A stretch of DNA of 64,000 nt from the NCBI RefSeq assembly GCF_003382275.1, contig NZ_QTJX01000002.1, positions 682,001 to 746,000 of the forward strand, read 5' to 3'. The position numbers and the translations under genes were made by a program. Of this stretch, positions 44,584 to 54,179 are shown piece by piece. Numbering within the stretch: the first letter of the stretch is position 1; the number at the start of each line of letters is the position of its first letter. Under the pieces are notes generated by a model that did no database searches, was not told where the DNA came from, and saw only the letters and a program-made list of their open reading frames with translations. The stretch is from Flagellimonas nanhaiensis (GTDB lineage Bacteria; Bacteroidota; Bacteroidia; Flavobacteriales; Flavobacteriaceae).

Positions 44584-46272
44584 ATGATGGCAACCAAAGT
44601 AAAACAGACTACAAGGGCCCAGGAATCCACTAACGCAATTGAGCGCTTGTACATTACCATGAGGCACCTACTAAACCGTGGGTTCTATAAACCCTCTGGT
44701 GTTTCTGGCAATGCCCTAAGAAACGCATTATTGTCGTTGCAACCAGAAATTTATGGGACCGTCGCAGAGGACAAGGCCGAACTCAACGGTCTTATTTATG
44801 TGCTTGAACGGTTACCCCAAGGGATTGAAGAGTGCCGGTTCATAAACCTGACCTCCGATGAAGGATTTTCCAAATCCCATTTGAAGGCAATTGTCCCACC
44901 AAAACGAAGAAGAAACTGTTATCGAATAGATGACGAGCAAATGAACATTGAGATTACTCGGGGTAGAAGTGATATCTATGATATCCTTACCCACCTTACC
45001 TTTTTGTTCATCGAATCCGGAAAAATATGCAAACGGGTCTTGGTAGAGGATGGAAATGCAACGATCAGGGATTGGGACAAACTCACAGATTTTGTTCAGA
45101 GCGAAGAAAAGAATCATGCCGAAAGAGAGGTCGCATTGATCCATGCCGCAAATATCTTGGGAAGGACTTTTGATGAGGTGGTGGAAATGCAGGATAAGCT
45201 TAAAACCACAAAAGACCCAGACCGATTTTTAAATGTCATCTATTGGCTTGGCACATTGGCCATTCAAGAAGAAACCACCGGAAACAAAAGGACCATTACT
45301 TTTAGTCCGCTGTTACGGGAAAGATTGGGACACCATATTCATGGCGAGCGATGGGCAGATAACATAAAGCGGACTCTGATTAAAAATAATCTCCATCAGA
45401 GACCTATTCATATCATCAGCGCAAATATGCACAGCGTAATGAATTCGTTGTTTGCAAAAAAGGCATTGGTAAAGGAATTTCCGAATGTCAAATCCTTGGA
45501 GATTTATGAAGAGTTGAGTTCTTCTAAGAACGAATCGCTCAGAAAGAAAATTGAGTCTGTTGGCAAGAAAAACGGGATGATATTTTTGGATGATGAATCT
45601 GGGGCCAACATTGACGTTCAGATTTTTGATTCCGCCAAGTTTGGTAAGGATGCCTGTTGTTATGATTTACCTGAAAGCACCTCCGAGGAAAAGAAACCCA
45701 TTATCTTTGTAATGGACTATGCCTTTGGAGAACAGGCCTATGAGACCATTGATGAACTGTTGAAACCACTTGATGTGGACGGACAGAAGAGGTTTTTGAA
45801 TGTTGAATCCCTCTCTATTATGGGTAAAGCAGGAATTTTGGAAGGAGGCAAAGGAGACTTGATGATTCCCTCGGCACATATTTTTGAGGGAACCGCAGAT
45901 AACTATCCCTTTAAGAACGAGCTTTGTGCTGCGGACTTTGAAGGATATGGATTAAAAGTTATGGAGGGCACCATGGTCACAGTATTGGGGACCTCTCTTC
46001 AGAACAAGGACATACTACGGTTTTTTCATGAATCAACTTGGAACGTCATAGGCCTTGAAATGGAAGGGGTTCATTATCAAAAAGCCATTCAATCGGCCTC
46101 TAAAATTAGGAAGAGCATCAAGAAAGATGTAAAAGTACGGTATGCGTACTATGCATCGGACAATCCTTTGGAAACTGGGAGTACATTGGCTTCTGGGGGG
46201 TTGGGAACAACAGGGGTAAAACCCACTTATTTGATTACGGACAGGATTTTAAAACAGATATTCAATTCATAA
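44584..46272 (+). CDS. DUF6909-type protein with nucleoside-phosphorylase-like C-terminal region
   Basis: The protein has 562 residues from the first of two adjacent ATGs (44584 or 44587), placed just after a promoter element; in-frame starts further upstream overlap the GH3 gene. I recall this flavobacterial protein as DUF6909. The N-terminal half (ERLYITMRHLLNRGFYKPSG) is unlike anything I can name. The C-terminal half contains GKAGILEGGKGDLMIPSAH and IGLEMEGVHYQKAIQSAS, which parallel the glycine-rich loop and the MEG ribose-binding motif of nucleoside phosphorylases and AMP nucleosidase. That link is my inference. The Wzz-like gene follows after 4 bp. Confidence 0.75.
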   Translation: MMATKVKQTTRAQESTNAIERLYITMRHLLNRGFYKPSGVSGNALRNALLSLQPEIYGTVAEDKAELNGLIYVLERLPQGIEECRFINLTSDEGFSKSHLKAIVPPKRRRNCYRIDDEQMNIEITRGRSDIYDILTHLTFLFIESGKICKRVLVEDGNATIRDWDKLTDFVQSEEKNHAEREVALIHAANILGRTFDEVVEMQDKLKTTKDPDRFLNVIYWLGTLAIQEETTGNKRTITFSPLLRERLGHHIHGERWADNIKRTLIKNNLHQRPIHIISANMHSVMNSLFAKKALVKEFPNVKSLEIYEELSSSKNESLRKKIESVGKKNGMIFLDDESGANIDVQIFDSAKFGKDACCYDLPESTSEEKKPIIFVMDYAFGEQAYETIDELLKPLDVDGQKRFLNVESLSIMGKAGILEGGKGDLMIPSAHIFEGTADNYPFKNELCAADFEGYGLKVMEGTMVTVLGTSLQNKDILRFFHESTWNVIGLEMEGVHYQKAIQSASKIRKSIKKDVKVRYAYYASDNPLETGSTLASGGLGTTGVKPTYLITDRILKQIFNS

Positions 46273-46276
46273 AGGT

Positions 46277-47323
46277 ATGTCAAACCAACCAACAAATCAG
46301 AACACCTCGGATGAGATAGATTTGGGACAGTTGTTTCAGGTTATCGGTAAAGGATTTCAAATTTTTTTCAATTTTATTGGCCGTATCTTTAAAGGGCTTT
46401 TTCACTTGCTCATTCTTCTTTTACTTTTTGTCCAGAAGAATTTCCTGCTTCTTGCGGGAGCCGTATTGGTCGGTGGAGTTGCTGGGTATTTTTTGGATAA
46501 ATCACTGCCGGAAAAGTATATTTCCAAAATGGTTGTCGAACCCAATTTCAATAGTGTACAGCAGCTATATAACAACGTAGACTTCTATAACGACTTGGCC
46601 AAAGCAGAAGATTCCACAGCATTGGCAACAGCCTTGGACATTACTGAACGGGAAGCTGCTAGCATCAAGGAAATATTTATGGATTCATATTCTGATGAAA
46701 ACCAAAAAATCAAACTTTTTGACAATTTCATAAAAGAGTTGGATACGACAACAATCAAGACCATCGATTTTGAGAATTACCTTAAAAACTTCAATTCTTT
46801 GGACGCCAGATTTCATCAGGTTTCAGTGATCAGTACGGACAATAGCGTTGCAAAAAAAATGCAGTCGGCAATTATCAATTCCATTTCCGTAAATGATTAC
46901 TTCAAACTGCAAAAGAAAATAAACGAGGAAAACATGGCATTGCAAGATACCATTTACAGACAACAATTGGCGGAAATAGATTCGCTACAAAATCTATATA
47001 GGAGGGTATTGGTAAAAGAAGCGGACAAACCCATGCAGGGAACCAATATCAATCTGGCCGAAAATGGGGAATCGCAAAACAAGGAGTTGGCTTTGGTACA
47101 AGAAAGGGATGCTATTAAGGAAAAATTGGTAGAACTGAATGAAGAAAGGGCCAATAAGTCAGCGATTTTGAACGTTATCAGTGATTTCCCAACAAGAGGG
47201 GTTGAACAAAAAGGTTTTTGGAAGAGTTATAAGTTTGTGTTGCCTTTGGTTTTATTAGGGGTTGTGTTCTGGGCATTGTTGATGCTCCAAATAAATCGTT
47301 TTTTAAAGAATTATAATAAGTAA
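46277..47323 (+). CDS. wzz-like: Wzz-like polysaccharide chain-length regulator
   Basis: The protein has 348 residues with two transmembrane segments, at about 38-72 (LIVLF-rich, ending GGVAGYFLDKSLPEKY) and 316-340 (FVLPLVLLGVVFWALLM), enclosing a large periplasmic part that ends in a coiled coil (about 210-300). That hairpin topology, with the second helix preceded by GFWKSYK, is that of Wzz/PCP proteins, which set O-antigen length together with the Wzy polymerase. No tyrosine-kinase domain is attached and no Wza-type gene is present, which favours an O-antigen over a capsule system. It immediately precedes the glycan cluster but is joined to the DUF6909-type gene (4-bp gap). Confidence 0.7.
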   Translation: MSNQPTNQNTSDEIDLGQLFQVIGKGFQIFFNFIGRIFKGLFHLLILLLLFVQKNFLLLAGAVLVGGVAGYFLDKSLPEKYISKMVVEPNFNSVQQLYNNVDFYNDLAKAEDSTALATALDITEREAASIKEIFMDSYSDENQKIKLFDNFIKELDTTTIKTIDFENYLKNFNSLDARFHQVSVISTDNSVAKKMQSAIINSISVNDYFKLQKKINEENMALQDTIYRQQLAEIDSLQNLYRRVLVKEADKPMQGTNINLAENGESQNKELALVQERDAIKEKLVELNEERANKSAILNVISDFPTRGVEQKGFWKSYKFVLPLVLLGVVFWALLMLQINRFLKNYNK

Positions 47324-47504
47324 AATAAAAATACTTATTACTGGGAGGGGAGATTTCATGGTTTCTCCATGGGATCTGTAGGCCGGTGAAGTATTATCTG
47401 GCATTCTATTTTTAGCTTAGATGCCCTAAGTCATGTGAAGTATATTCTTAAGGTAGTTCATAACAAAAACCCAATTACAACCTGAGGATTTAACAATAAA
47501 ATTT

Positions 47505-47516
47505 AGCGGTAGCTTG
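47505..47516 (+). promoter_or_regulatory. ops-like element upstream of the glycan cluster
   Basis: AGCGGTAGCTTG matches 10 of 12 bases of the enterobacterial ops element (GGCGGTAGCGTG), including the core GCGGTAG, and lies 14 bp before the flippase gene, where ops sites pause polymerase and recruit RfaH-type factors. The longer JUMPstart sequence is not present. Bacteroidota do use NusG-like antiterminators in polysaccharide loci, but whether they recognise this sequence is unknown. Confidence 0.35.
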
Positions 47517-47530
47517 GACTATCAGAATAA

Positions 47531-48841
47531 ATGAAGACCGCCAAATACTATAGTGTGTTTATAATGAAGTTATTGAGGAACCTATTCTTCAAGAACGTAT
47601 TAAAAATATTTACAGGAACTTTTTTGGCCCAACTTATTATGTTGGCAGGGATGCCCATAATAACAAGAATCTACGAGAAAGAAACTATTGGCTTATATGC
47701 TCTTTTTATCTCAACGATTGGAATAACGAGTTCTTTTGCATCATTGGCCTATGACAATACCATTGTATTGCCAAAAAAAGACAAGCATGCCTTTGTTCTG
47801 TTGAAAATAACTTTGACAAGTGCTTTTGTAATGTCTTGTTTAATAGGTCTGGTCCTAAAAGTACCCATTGGATTTTTTGATGAGTATAGGGAAATTGCAT
47901 TTTTCGTTGCAATCGCCACCTTTGTTCAAGTATTTATCATCTCACTAGGGTACTGTAAAATAAGATTCAATGATTACAACAGACTAAGTTGGTCCAAAGT
48001 GCTCAGAAATTTAGTGTTGATTTTATTACAGATCGGGTTGTTCTATGTTACCCCATATGGAATGGAATGGGGTTTTATAGTCTCCGGCTTGGCAGGGGTG
48101 TTCTTTTTGATATATAAGGACCAAAAAATATTGAATGGTCTGTTCAGTAAGGTATCAAAGAAATCAATAAGGAAAGAACTTTTGAAATATAAAGAGTATC
48201 CTAAGTTTTTCTGTTGGTCAAACTTGGTGTTGGCGCTTTCCGCAGGCATGCCTATTTTAGTATTCACGGAATATTATTCCTTGGCACAAGTAGGGGTCTA
48301 TTCAATTGCACTGAGCTTAATAGTTCAACCGGCCAGTTTAATATCATCTTCAATAAGGCCAGTATTGCTCTCCAAATTGGCACAAAAGAAAAACAACAAC
48401 AAGACCATTGTCCCTATTTACAACAAAGCATTTGTGACCCTAATGGTTGGCAGTATATTCATATCAATTGGAATATTTGTTTTTTTTCCACCCATTGTTG
48501 AATTTGTATTTGGAAAGGACTGGTCGCAAAGTGGGGTTTTGACGCGATATCTGATTCCCATATTTATATGGTATTTTATTTCCATACCTTCTTCCGTATC
48601 CATGAAAGTATATCCGTTTCAAAAATATGCCTTTTGGTATACGATGGTCAGTTTTGTTTCCATTACTTCCATGGTCTTGATAAGTTCCTATTATAATTTC
48701 ACATTTCATAATGTTGTTTTGTTGTACGCAATAGCATCCTTGAGTTTTTCTTTGATAAATCATCTATTGGTAAAAAGAAAAATTTCAATATTTGAAAAAC
48801 TACAGATAAAACAGGTTGAGTATGATTCAAAGATTGTTTAG
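47531..48841 (+). CDS. wzx: O-antigen/polysaccharide flippase (Wzx-like)
   Basis: Moves lipid-linked sugar repeat units across the inner membrane. The 436-residue protein has about 12 hydrophobic helices. The N-terminal FTGTFLAQLIMLAGMPIITRIYEKETIG (quoted here in part as FLAQLIMLAGMPIITRIY) is the usual start of Wzx/RfbX-type MATE-like flippases, and AQVGVYSIALSLIVQP sits in the middle. It is the first gene of the tightly packed cluster; the acyltransferase gene overlaps its end by 20 bp. Confidence 0.85.
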   Translation: MKTAKYYSVFIMKLLRNLFFKNVLKIFTGTFLAQLIMLAGMPIITRIYEKETIGLYALFISTIGITSSFASLAYDNTIVLPKKDKHAFVLLKITLTSAFVMSCLIGLVLKVPIGFFDEYREIAFFVAIATFVQVFIISLGYCKIRFNDYNRLSWSKVLRNLVLILLQIGLFYVTPYGMEWGFIVSGLAGVFFLIYKDQKILNGLFSKVSKKSIRKELLKYKEYPKFFCWSNLVLALSAGMPILVFTEYYSLAQVGVYSIALSLIVQPASLISSSIRPVLLSKLAQKKNNNKTIVPIYNKAFVTLMVGSIFISIGIFVFFPPIVEFVFGKDWSQSGVLTRYLIPIFIWYFISIPSSVSMKVYPFQKYAFWYTMVSFVSITSMVLISSYYNFTFHNVVLLYAIASLSFSLINHLLVKRKISIFEKLQIKQVEYDSKIV

Positions 48842-49340
48842 AAGTATAAGATTAAGGGCACTATCCCCCAATTCATTTGCAAAAAAGGAAGGGGTTAAGT
48901 TTGGTAAGAACTGTGTTTTTAGAACAAGGTTTTTCGGTACAGAACCATATCTGATAGAAATAGGGGATAATTTTGCAACGGCCCCCAATGTACATTTTAT
49001 TACACACGATGGTGGGCTTCATGTAATTAGAAATCTTAAAAAAGAGTATCGGAATATCGATCTGATTAAAAAAATTGTTATTGGCAACAATGTTTTTATC
49101 GGATTGAACACCATAATTCTACCTGGCAGTGTAATTGGGGACAACATAGTAGTGGGCGCCGGAAGTATCGTAAAGGGTGTTCTGGAATCCAACTCCATCT
49201 ATGCCGGTTCACCTGCAAAACTAATATGTAGTATTGAAGAATACTTTGAAAAAAACAAACCAGATTACGACTTTGTCTATGGAATGGAGTTATCAGAAAA
49301 AAAGGAATATCTTGATAAGAAGTTCAGAAATCAAGACTAG
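48822..49340 (+). CDS. Left-handed beta-helix (hexapeptide) acyltransferase
   Basis: The protein has 172 residues. Hexapeptide repeats run through IGNNVFIGLNTIILPGSVIG and DNIVVGAGSIVKGV, and IYAGSPAKLI is the usual closing strand. HFITHDGG (about 62-69) carries the catalytic-type His seen in sugar O/N-acetyltransferases. It probably acetylates a sugar of the glycan. The start is the ATG at 48822; an in-frame TTG two codons upstream is possible. The context is the polysaccharide cluster. Confidence 0.85.
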   Translation: MIQRLFRSIRLRALSPNSFAKKEGVKFGKNCVFRTRFFGTEPYLIEIGDNFATAPNVHFITHDGGLHVIRNLKKEYRNIDLIKKIVIGNNVFIGLNTIILPGSVIGDNIVVGAGSIVKGVLESNSIYAGSPAKLICSIEEYFEKNKPDYDFVYGMELSEKKEYLDKKFRNQD

Positions 49341-49377
49341 TACATCCATTTCTACTTTCAGTTAAGAGAACATAACG

Positions 49378-50571
49378 ATGACGATTCAACCAAGACTGGC
49401 CATAAAAAAATACAATGTTGTTTCTTTATTAACCCTATTGGTTAGTCCCTGGCTTTCGGCACCGTTCATTTTTTTTGGTGTTTTTAAAAAAAGTAGGGGC
49501 GCATTAACTCTTTTGGCCATTTTTTATGCGTTACTGAGCTATCATATTATTCCTTTGGAAACCAATGATTTGGCAAGCCATTATCGTTTTTTTGAGCAGA
49601 TTGAACAAATGAACCTTGATCAACTTGGGGTTTTATTGGAATCAAGAGCAGATTCTATGTTCTATATTCTGATGTTCGTTTTTTCCAAACTGGGACTTTC
49701 TGCTCAAGTTTTATTTGCCTTTATAACTTTCTTAACCTTGGAAAACTTTTTTAGGGTTTATTACAGCATGTTTAAGTATAGCGACAAAAAAACTTACGGT
49801 ATTGGCATTGTTTTTCTACTACTTTCATTTTTATGGTCCTTCATTTTTTTGGGGGTAAGGAATTATTTTGCCTTTTCTTTTGTATTGGTGGCTTTTAATC
49901 AAGGAGTTTTTAAGAAAAAGCACTTACAAGGGTATTTATGGCTTCTTCTTTCAAGCACAATCCATTTTAGCTCAATAGTTTTTTTCCCCATATATATGGC
50001 ATTGCTATACGGTAATAATAATCGAAACTATGCGAGAAATATGTTTTTGATATCCCTCCTATTTGTCTTTTTGACTAAAAAGACATTATTGGGAATAGCA
50101 TTGTTATTGCCATTCCCTGAGCAGATACAGGAAAAGCTTCTTTGGTATCTGACTGGTAAGGACATTGTTGAAATTGGGATTGAAAATTCGATTTCGGGTA
50201 GAATTTTATATATCATTTTAGGTTTGTGGATGTATTTGGGTTACATATACTTGTTCGTGACAATTCGAAGAAAATCTATTTTAAGAAACCTGACATACTT
50301 CCTTTTTTTTTTATTGAACGTGCTATCTGTTGCACCCGATCCACAAAAAAGGTATGCATATATGGCAAGGCCCATCCTTCTCTTTTTGGTGGTATATGAA
50401 TACGGCATCTACAAAAACAAATTATTTATTTATTTGTTCATGGTCGCAATGCTTTTGTTTTCTCTTGTGGACATCTATGTAACAAAAAACATTTATATGG
50501 AGAGTTTTTTAAATTTTGGCTCACTGACCACCATCGGAATACTTAGCAAACAAATTGAAATAGTAAATTAA
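49378..50571 (+). CDS. wzy-like: EpsG-family polymerase (Wzy candidate)
   Basis: The protein has 397 residues and about ten transmembrane helices. The NDLASHYRFFEQIEQM segment near residue 62 and FLGVRNYFAFSFVLVAFN near residue 160 are features of EpsG-type proteins, in which a conserved R-x-x-x-A/F region follows a long loop. These proteins are placed with O-antigen/exopolysaccharide polymerases. Together with the flippase and the ligase-like protein it completes a Wzx/Wzy set. The next gene starts directly after its stop codon. Confidence 0.75.
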   Translation: MTIQPRLAIKKYNVVSLLTLLVSPWLSAPFIFFGVFKKSRGALTLLAIFYALLSYHIIPLETNDLASHYRFFEQIEQMNLDQLGVLLESRADSMFYILMFVFSKLGLSAQVLFAFITFLTLENFFRVYYSMFKYSDKKTYGIGIVFLLLSFLWSFIFLGVRNYFAFSFVLVAFNQGVFKKKHLQGYLWLLLSSTIHFSSIVFFPIYMALLYGNNNRNYARNMFLISLLFVFLTKKTLLGIALLLPFPEQIQEKLLWYLTGKDIVEIGIENSISGRILYIILGLWMYLGYIYLFVTIRRKSILRNLTYFLFFLLNVLSVAPDPQKRYAYMARPILLFLVVYEYGIYKNKLFIYLFMVAMLLFSLVDIYVTKNIYMESFLNFGSLTTIGILSKQIEIVN

Positions 50572-51648
50572 ATGGCTACAGAAGTCTTAAAATTAGGTTT
50601 GGTGATACCTACATTTAAGCAGGGAGGTATGGAGCGGGTAATGAGTGAACTTGCGGACCATTGGTCGGAAAACAACCAATGTATTAGTTTAATATTTTTG
50701 GTGGACCATGAACCTTTCTACAAAATAAATGACAAAATACAGAATGTGTTTTGGCCAAATTTCACATATAATCCAAACGTTCTATCAAAACTCGGTTATA
50801 AGATTAGGCTGTTTTTTCATCTTAGAAAAGTGTATAAAGAATCTGGAATAAACACCTTATTGAGTTTCGGGGAGGGGTATAATGCCTTTGTAATATTGAG
50901 CACGATCGGCACAGATATCAAGGTCTATGTTTCTGATCGAAGCAATCCCTTAAAAAAAGTCTCATTTTCCAGGCATATTTTTCGAAAAGTGCTATATCCC
51001 AGGTCTAGGGGCATATTGGTCCAGACCTCTTTGTCTAAGCAGGAGCTGTTCAAGAAGACCAAGCACCCAAATCTTATTTTAATGCCCAACCCCGTCAAAA
51101 TTATTCCTAGAGAAGAAGTTCCAAAGGAAAATATCATAGTGAATGTAGGAAGATTGGTCCCGGAGAAAGATCAAATTACCTTAATAAGGATTTTTGACAA
51201 AATTGACAACGAAGGATGGAAATTGGAAATCATTGGGGAGGGGCCACTTACAACAGTACTGGAAAAGGAAATAGCTGAAAGAAATTTAGAGGAAAAGGTA
51301 AAACTTTTGGGAAGTAAAAAAAATCTGAGCCCACATTTGTCCAAAGCAAAAATTTTTGCTTTTACCTCGATATCGGAAGGCTATCCCAATGCATTGTGCG
51401 AGGCCATGGCCTTTCCACTTCCGTGTATTAGCTTTGACTGTGATGCAGGCCCAAGGGATGTCATTGATGATGGGGTAAACGGGTATTTAATTGAAAAAGG
51501 CAACACGGAATTGTACAAAGAAAAACTGCTTAAACTTATGAATGACAATGCCATCAGGGATCTTTTTATGGCCAATTCGGCCAAATTGGGAAAGGAACAA
51601 TCTACAGAAGTCATTGCACAGAAGATTTTAAACCATTTAAACGATTGA
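50572..51648 (+). CDS. GT4-family glycosyltransferase
   Basis: The protein has 358 residues with a GT-B fold: an N-terminal LGLVIPTFKQGGMERVMSEL region and a C-terminal nucleotide-sugar domain with NVGRLVPEKDQITLI and EGYPNALCEAMAFPLPCI, where E-x7-E is the usual GT4 donor-binding pattern. It transfers a sugar to the lipid-linked repeat unit. Donor and linkage cannot be named from sequence. It follows the polymerase gene with no gap. Confidence 0.88.
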   Translation: MATEVLKLGLVIPTFKQGGMERVMSELADHWSENNQCISLIFLVDHEPFYKINDKIQNVFWPNFTYNPNVLSKLGYKIRLFFHLRKVYKESGINTLLSFGEGYNAFVILSTIGTDIKVYVSDRSNPLKKVSFSRHIFRKVLYPRSRGILVQTSLSKQELFKKTKHPNLILMPNPVKIIPREEVPKENIIVNVGRLVPEKDQITLIRIFDKIDNEGWKLEIIGEGPLTTVLEKEIAERNLEEKVKLLGSKKNLSPHLSKAKIFAFTSISEGYPNALCEAMAFPLPCISFDCDAGPRDVIDDGVNGYLIEKGNTELYKEKLLKLMNDNAIRDLFMANSAKLGKEQSTEVIAQKILNHLND

Positions 51649-51678
51649 TAACCAGGCACAAACACAAATTCATTTTTG

Positions 51679-53007
51679 ATGCACAAAGCTAGTTTGTTAA
51701 ATATAGAAGATTCCCGAAAAATCATTGAACCATCCTCTATTCTTGGTGCACTGTTTTTCCTATTACCATTTGGAGGGAAAATAGTTCCCCCGGTAATAAT
51801 CCTTTTGGTGTTAAGTGTACTGGTTTTTTCTAACAAGAGGAACTGGATGGCGAAAATAGCAGAGAGAAAAAGTTTCTATTTGCCATTGCTTGTTTTTTTC
51901 CTTCTTTACATAGTAGGTGTTCTATGGTCCAGCAACATAAACAGTGCTTTTGAAAGGATTGAGCATAAGATGGTTTTTATGGTTTTGCCGATAATTGTTC
52001 CTTTGATAAAATTGGATAAAGGACAGATTTTAGGGATGTTCAAGATTTTCACCTACAGCTGCCTTTTGATTTTGACCCTTTCATTTATCGATTTTGCTAT
52101 CGTTAGTTTAACCCATGATGAATATATTATATTAGGTGAAATCCCAGCAGGGAACAGACCAGGGTCAGTATATGAGTATATGAGCCAACAATTTTTGATA
52201 GTCGATGTCCATAGAACCTATTTTTCACTCTACTTGATTATCTCACTGTCATACGTCTTATCTTATTTCTCGGATTATATAAAGTTGCGCGGCAAATCGG
52301 CAAATTGGATAGGATACCTTAGTTTGTTGTTGATCATGTCCGGGTTGATCGTAATTCAATCAAAAACAGGCTGGATATTGGCCCTAGGAGTGATTTTCAG
52401 TTTTCTTTTGGTTAAAAGTAAGCACAAATTGAAGTCCACTATTATATTAACGGCTGCACTGACCTTGATTTCCATTGCCCTCAAACCATTTATGGAATAT
52501 AGGCTGGCGCCTTTGGTGGAGGAAATCCAAAATATTGCATCGCCTGGAACTGATAAGGAAAAAAGTTTTGCCATAAATCTTCGCCCCGGCAGTGCGGAAA
52601 TTCGATACATGGTGTATAAATCTTCCCTTCAATTAATAAAAAAAAGTCCGTTTTTGGGATATGGAACCGGAGATGTCAAGGATGTATTGAGAGCACAAAA
52701 CGAGCAAAATGGGTTTAAAAGTATCGCACATTTGAATTATGGCCCCCACAGTCAACTCTTGGATGTCTTTTTATCCTTTGGAACGGCAGGGGCATTGGTT
52801 TTCCTATCGGTATTTCTATTGCCCGTAGTCGATTTATTGAGGAACAGCAATTATTTTGCTGCCACGGTACTCCTAATGATTTTGTTGAGTTCATTAATCG
52901 AGTCAGTTCTTTCTAGGCAGGAAGGCATAATACCCCTAGCTTTGCTAATTACAGTTTTTGGAAAATTCATAGGGAATTCAAATTGCAGTAATGGGCACAT
53001 TGAATAA
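51679..53007 (+). CDS. O-antigen ligase family protein (WaaL/Wzy_C type)
   Basis: The protein has 442 residues with about 11 transmembrane helices and a large loop before the last ones, where NYGPHSQLLDVFLSFGTAG corresponds to the Wzy_C motif with its conserved His. LLIMSGLIVIQSKTGWILA is another conserved region. Family members either ligate O-antigen to lipid A-core or polymerise it. With an EpsG-type protein already in the cluster, ligase is the more likely role. The start is the ATG at 51679. The next gene overlaps its end by 17 bp. Confidence 0.8.
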   Translation: MHKASLLNIEDSRKIIEPSSILGALFFLLPFGGKIVPPVIILLVLSVLVFSNKRNWMAKIAERKSFYLPLLVFFLLYIVGVLWSSNINSAFERIEHKMVFMVLPIIVPLIKLDKGQILGMFKIFTYSCLLILTLSFIDFAIVSLTHDEYIILGEIPAGNRPGSVYEYMSQQFLIVDVHRTYFSLYLIISLSYVLSYFSDYIKLRGKSANWIGYLSLLLIMSGLIVIQSKTGWILALGVIFSFLLVKSKHKLKSTIILTAALTLISIALKPFMEYRLAPLVEEIQNIASPGTDKEKSFAINLRPGSAEIRYMVYKSSLQLIKKSPFLGYGTGDVKDVLRAQNEQNGFKSIAHLNYGPHSQLLDVFLSFGTAGALVFLSVFLLPVVDLLRNSNYFAATVLLMILLSSLIESVLSRQEGIIPLALLITVFGKFIGNSNCSNGHIE

Positions 53008-54178
53008 TCAACCTAAAATGGGTATTCCAATAGTTGTAGGAATTGACGCGACCAATATTGGCGGCGGCGGCGGGATAACTCATTTGAAAGAGGTTCTTAA
53101 TTCATTTGATCAAGAGTTTTTCAAGGATAAAATAGCAAGCATTGTTGTTTTTGCCTCAAAGAACACTTTAAACAGGTTGCCAGAACTAGAGGTTCTTCAA
53201 AAAAAGACATTTAAAAACCTAAATGGGAATTTGCTCAAAAGGGTGTTCTTTCAAATCAGGCATTTTGATACACACATCAAGGAGTCCGGAGTGGACGTTT
53301 TATTTTCAGTAACGGGCGACTATATCGGAAATTTTGCCCCGGTTGTGGCTATGTCTCGTAACATGTTGCTCTATGAGAGAAAAATATGGAAGGACATCAA
53401 TTCCATCAAGGAGATTGTTCGTTTCTGGTTAAACTATAAAAAGCAAAGGAGATGCTTTAAAAATGCAAGTGGGGTAATATTTATTTCCAACCATGCTAAA
53501 ACCGTCATATGTGCAGATTTAAATCTAAAAGAAAAAAATATTGTGACCATTCATCATGGTTTATCCTTGAAGTTTTTGAAGGAGCCGCGTGCTCAAAAGG
53601 AGATATCGGAATATTCCTTTGAAAAACCCTTCAGAATGCTTTATGTATCAACGGTACATGTATACAAACACCAGTGGAATGTAGTAAGGGCCATAAATGT
53701 CCTTAGGCATAAAGGACTGCCCGTATGTTTGGATTTAATTGGGGGAGTCATTTTTGAACCTGCAGGAAAAAGACTGAAAAGCACAATACAACAAGTTGAC
53801 CCAGAGGGCAACTTTATCCAATACCATGGACATGTAGATTATGACATGATTCAAAATATTTATAGTATGGCAGATGGTATTGTATTTGCATCAACATGTG
53901 AGAACATGCCCAATATCCTACTGGAATCAATGGCATCCGGTCTTCCAATAGCCTGTAGTTCCACTTTGCCCATGCCCGAGTTCTTAAAGAACAATGGTTT
54001 TTATTTTGACCCGCATAATGTGGACTCCACTGTAAACGCAATCGAGTGCATGCTGGTCAATAAGAGCCAAAGGGAAAAAATGATCAAAGAGAATATTGAG
54101 GAAGCGAAAAAGTATTCATGGAACAAAACAAGCAAGGACACTTTTTTAAATTTAATTGAAAATTATAATCATATATAA
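52991..54178 (+). CDS. GT4-family glycosyltransferase
   Basis: The protein has 395 residues. The N-terminal VVGIDATNIGGGGGITHL resembles GT4 enzymes of mannosyl/rhamnosyl type. The C-terminal domain has MLYVSTVHVYKHQWNVVRAI and ASTCENMPNILLESMASGLP, the donor-binding E-x7-E region. Donor unknown. The gene overlaps the ligase-like gene and ends one base before the dehydratase gene begins. Confidence 0.87.
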   Translation: MGTLNNQPKMGIPIVVGIDATNIGGGGGITHLKEVLNSFDQEFFKDKIASIVVFASKNTLNRLPELEVLQKKTFKNLNGNLLKRVFFQIRHFDTHIKESGVDVLFSVTGDYIGNFAPVVAMSRNMLLYERKIWKDINSIKEIVRFWLNYKKQRRCFKNASGVIFISNHAKTVICADLNLKEKNIVTIHHGLSLKFLKEPRAQKEISEYSFEKPFRMLYVSTVHVYKHQWNVVRAINVLRHKGLPVCLDLIGGVIFEPAGKRLKSTIQQVDPEGNFIQYHGHVDYDMIQNIYSMADGIVFASTCENMPNILLESMASGLPIACSSTLPMPEFLKNNGFYFDPHNVDSTVNAIECMLVNKSQREKMIKENIEEAKKYSWNKTSKDTFLNLIENYNHI

Positions 54179-54179
54179 A

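Noticed and set aside
47324..47530. Full JUMPstart sequence before the glycan cluster
   Set aside because: Only the short ops-like core is present; the longer 39-bp JUMPstart pattern is not seen.
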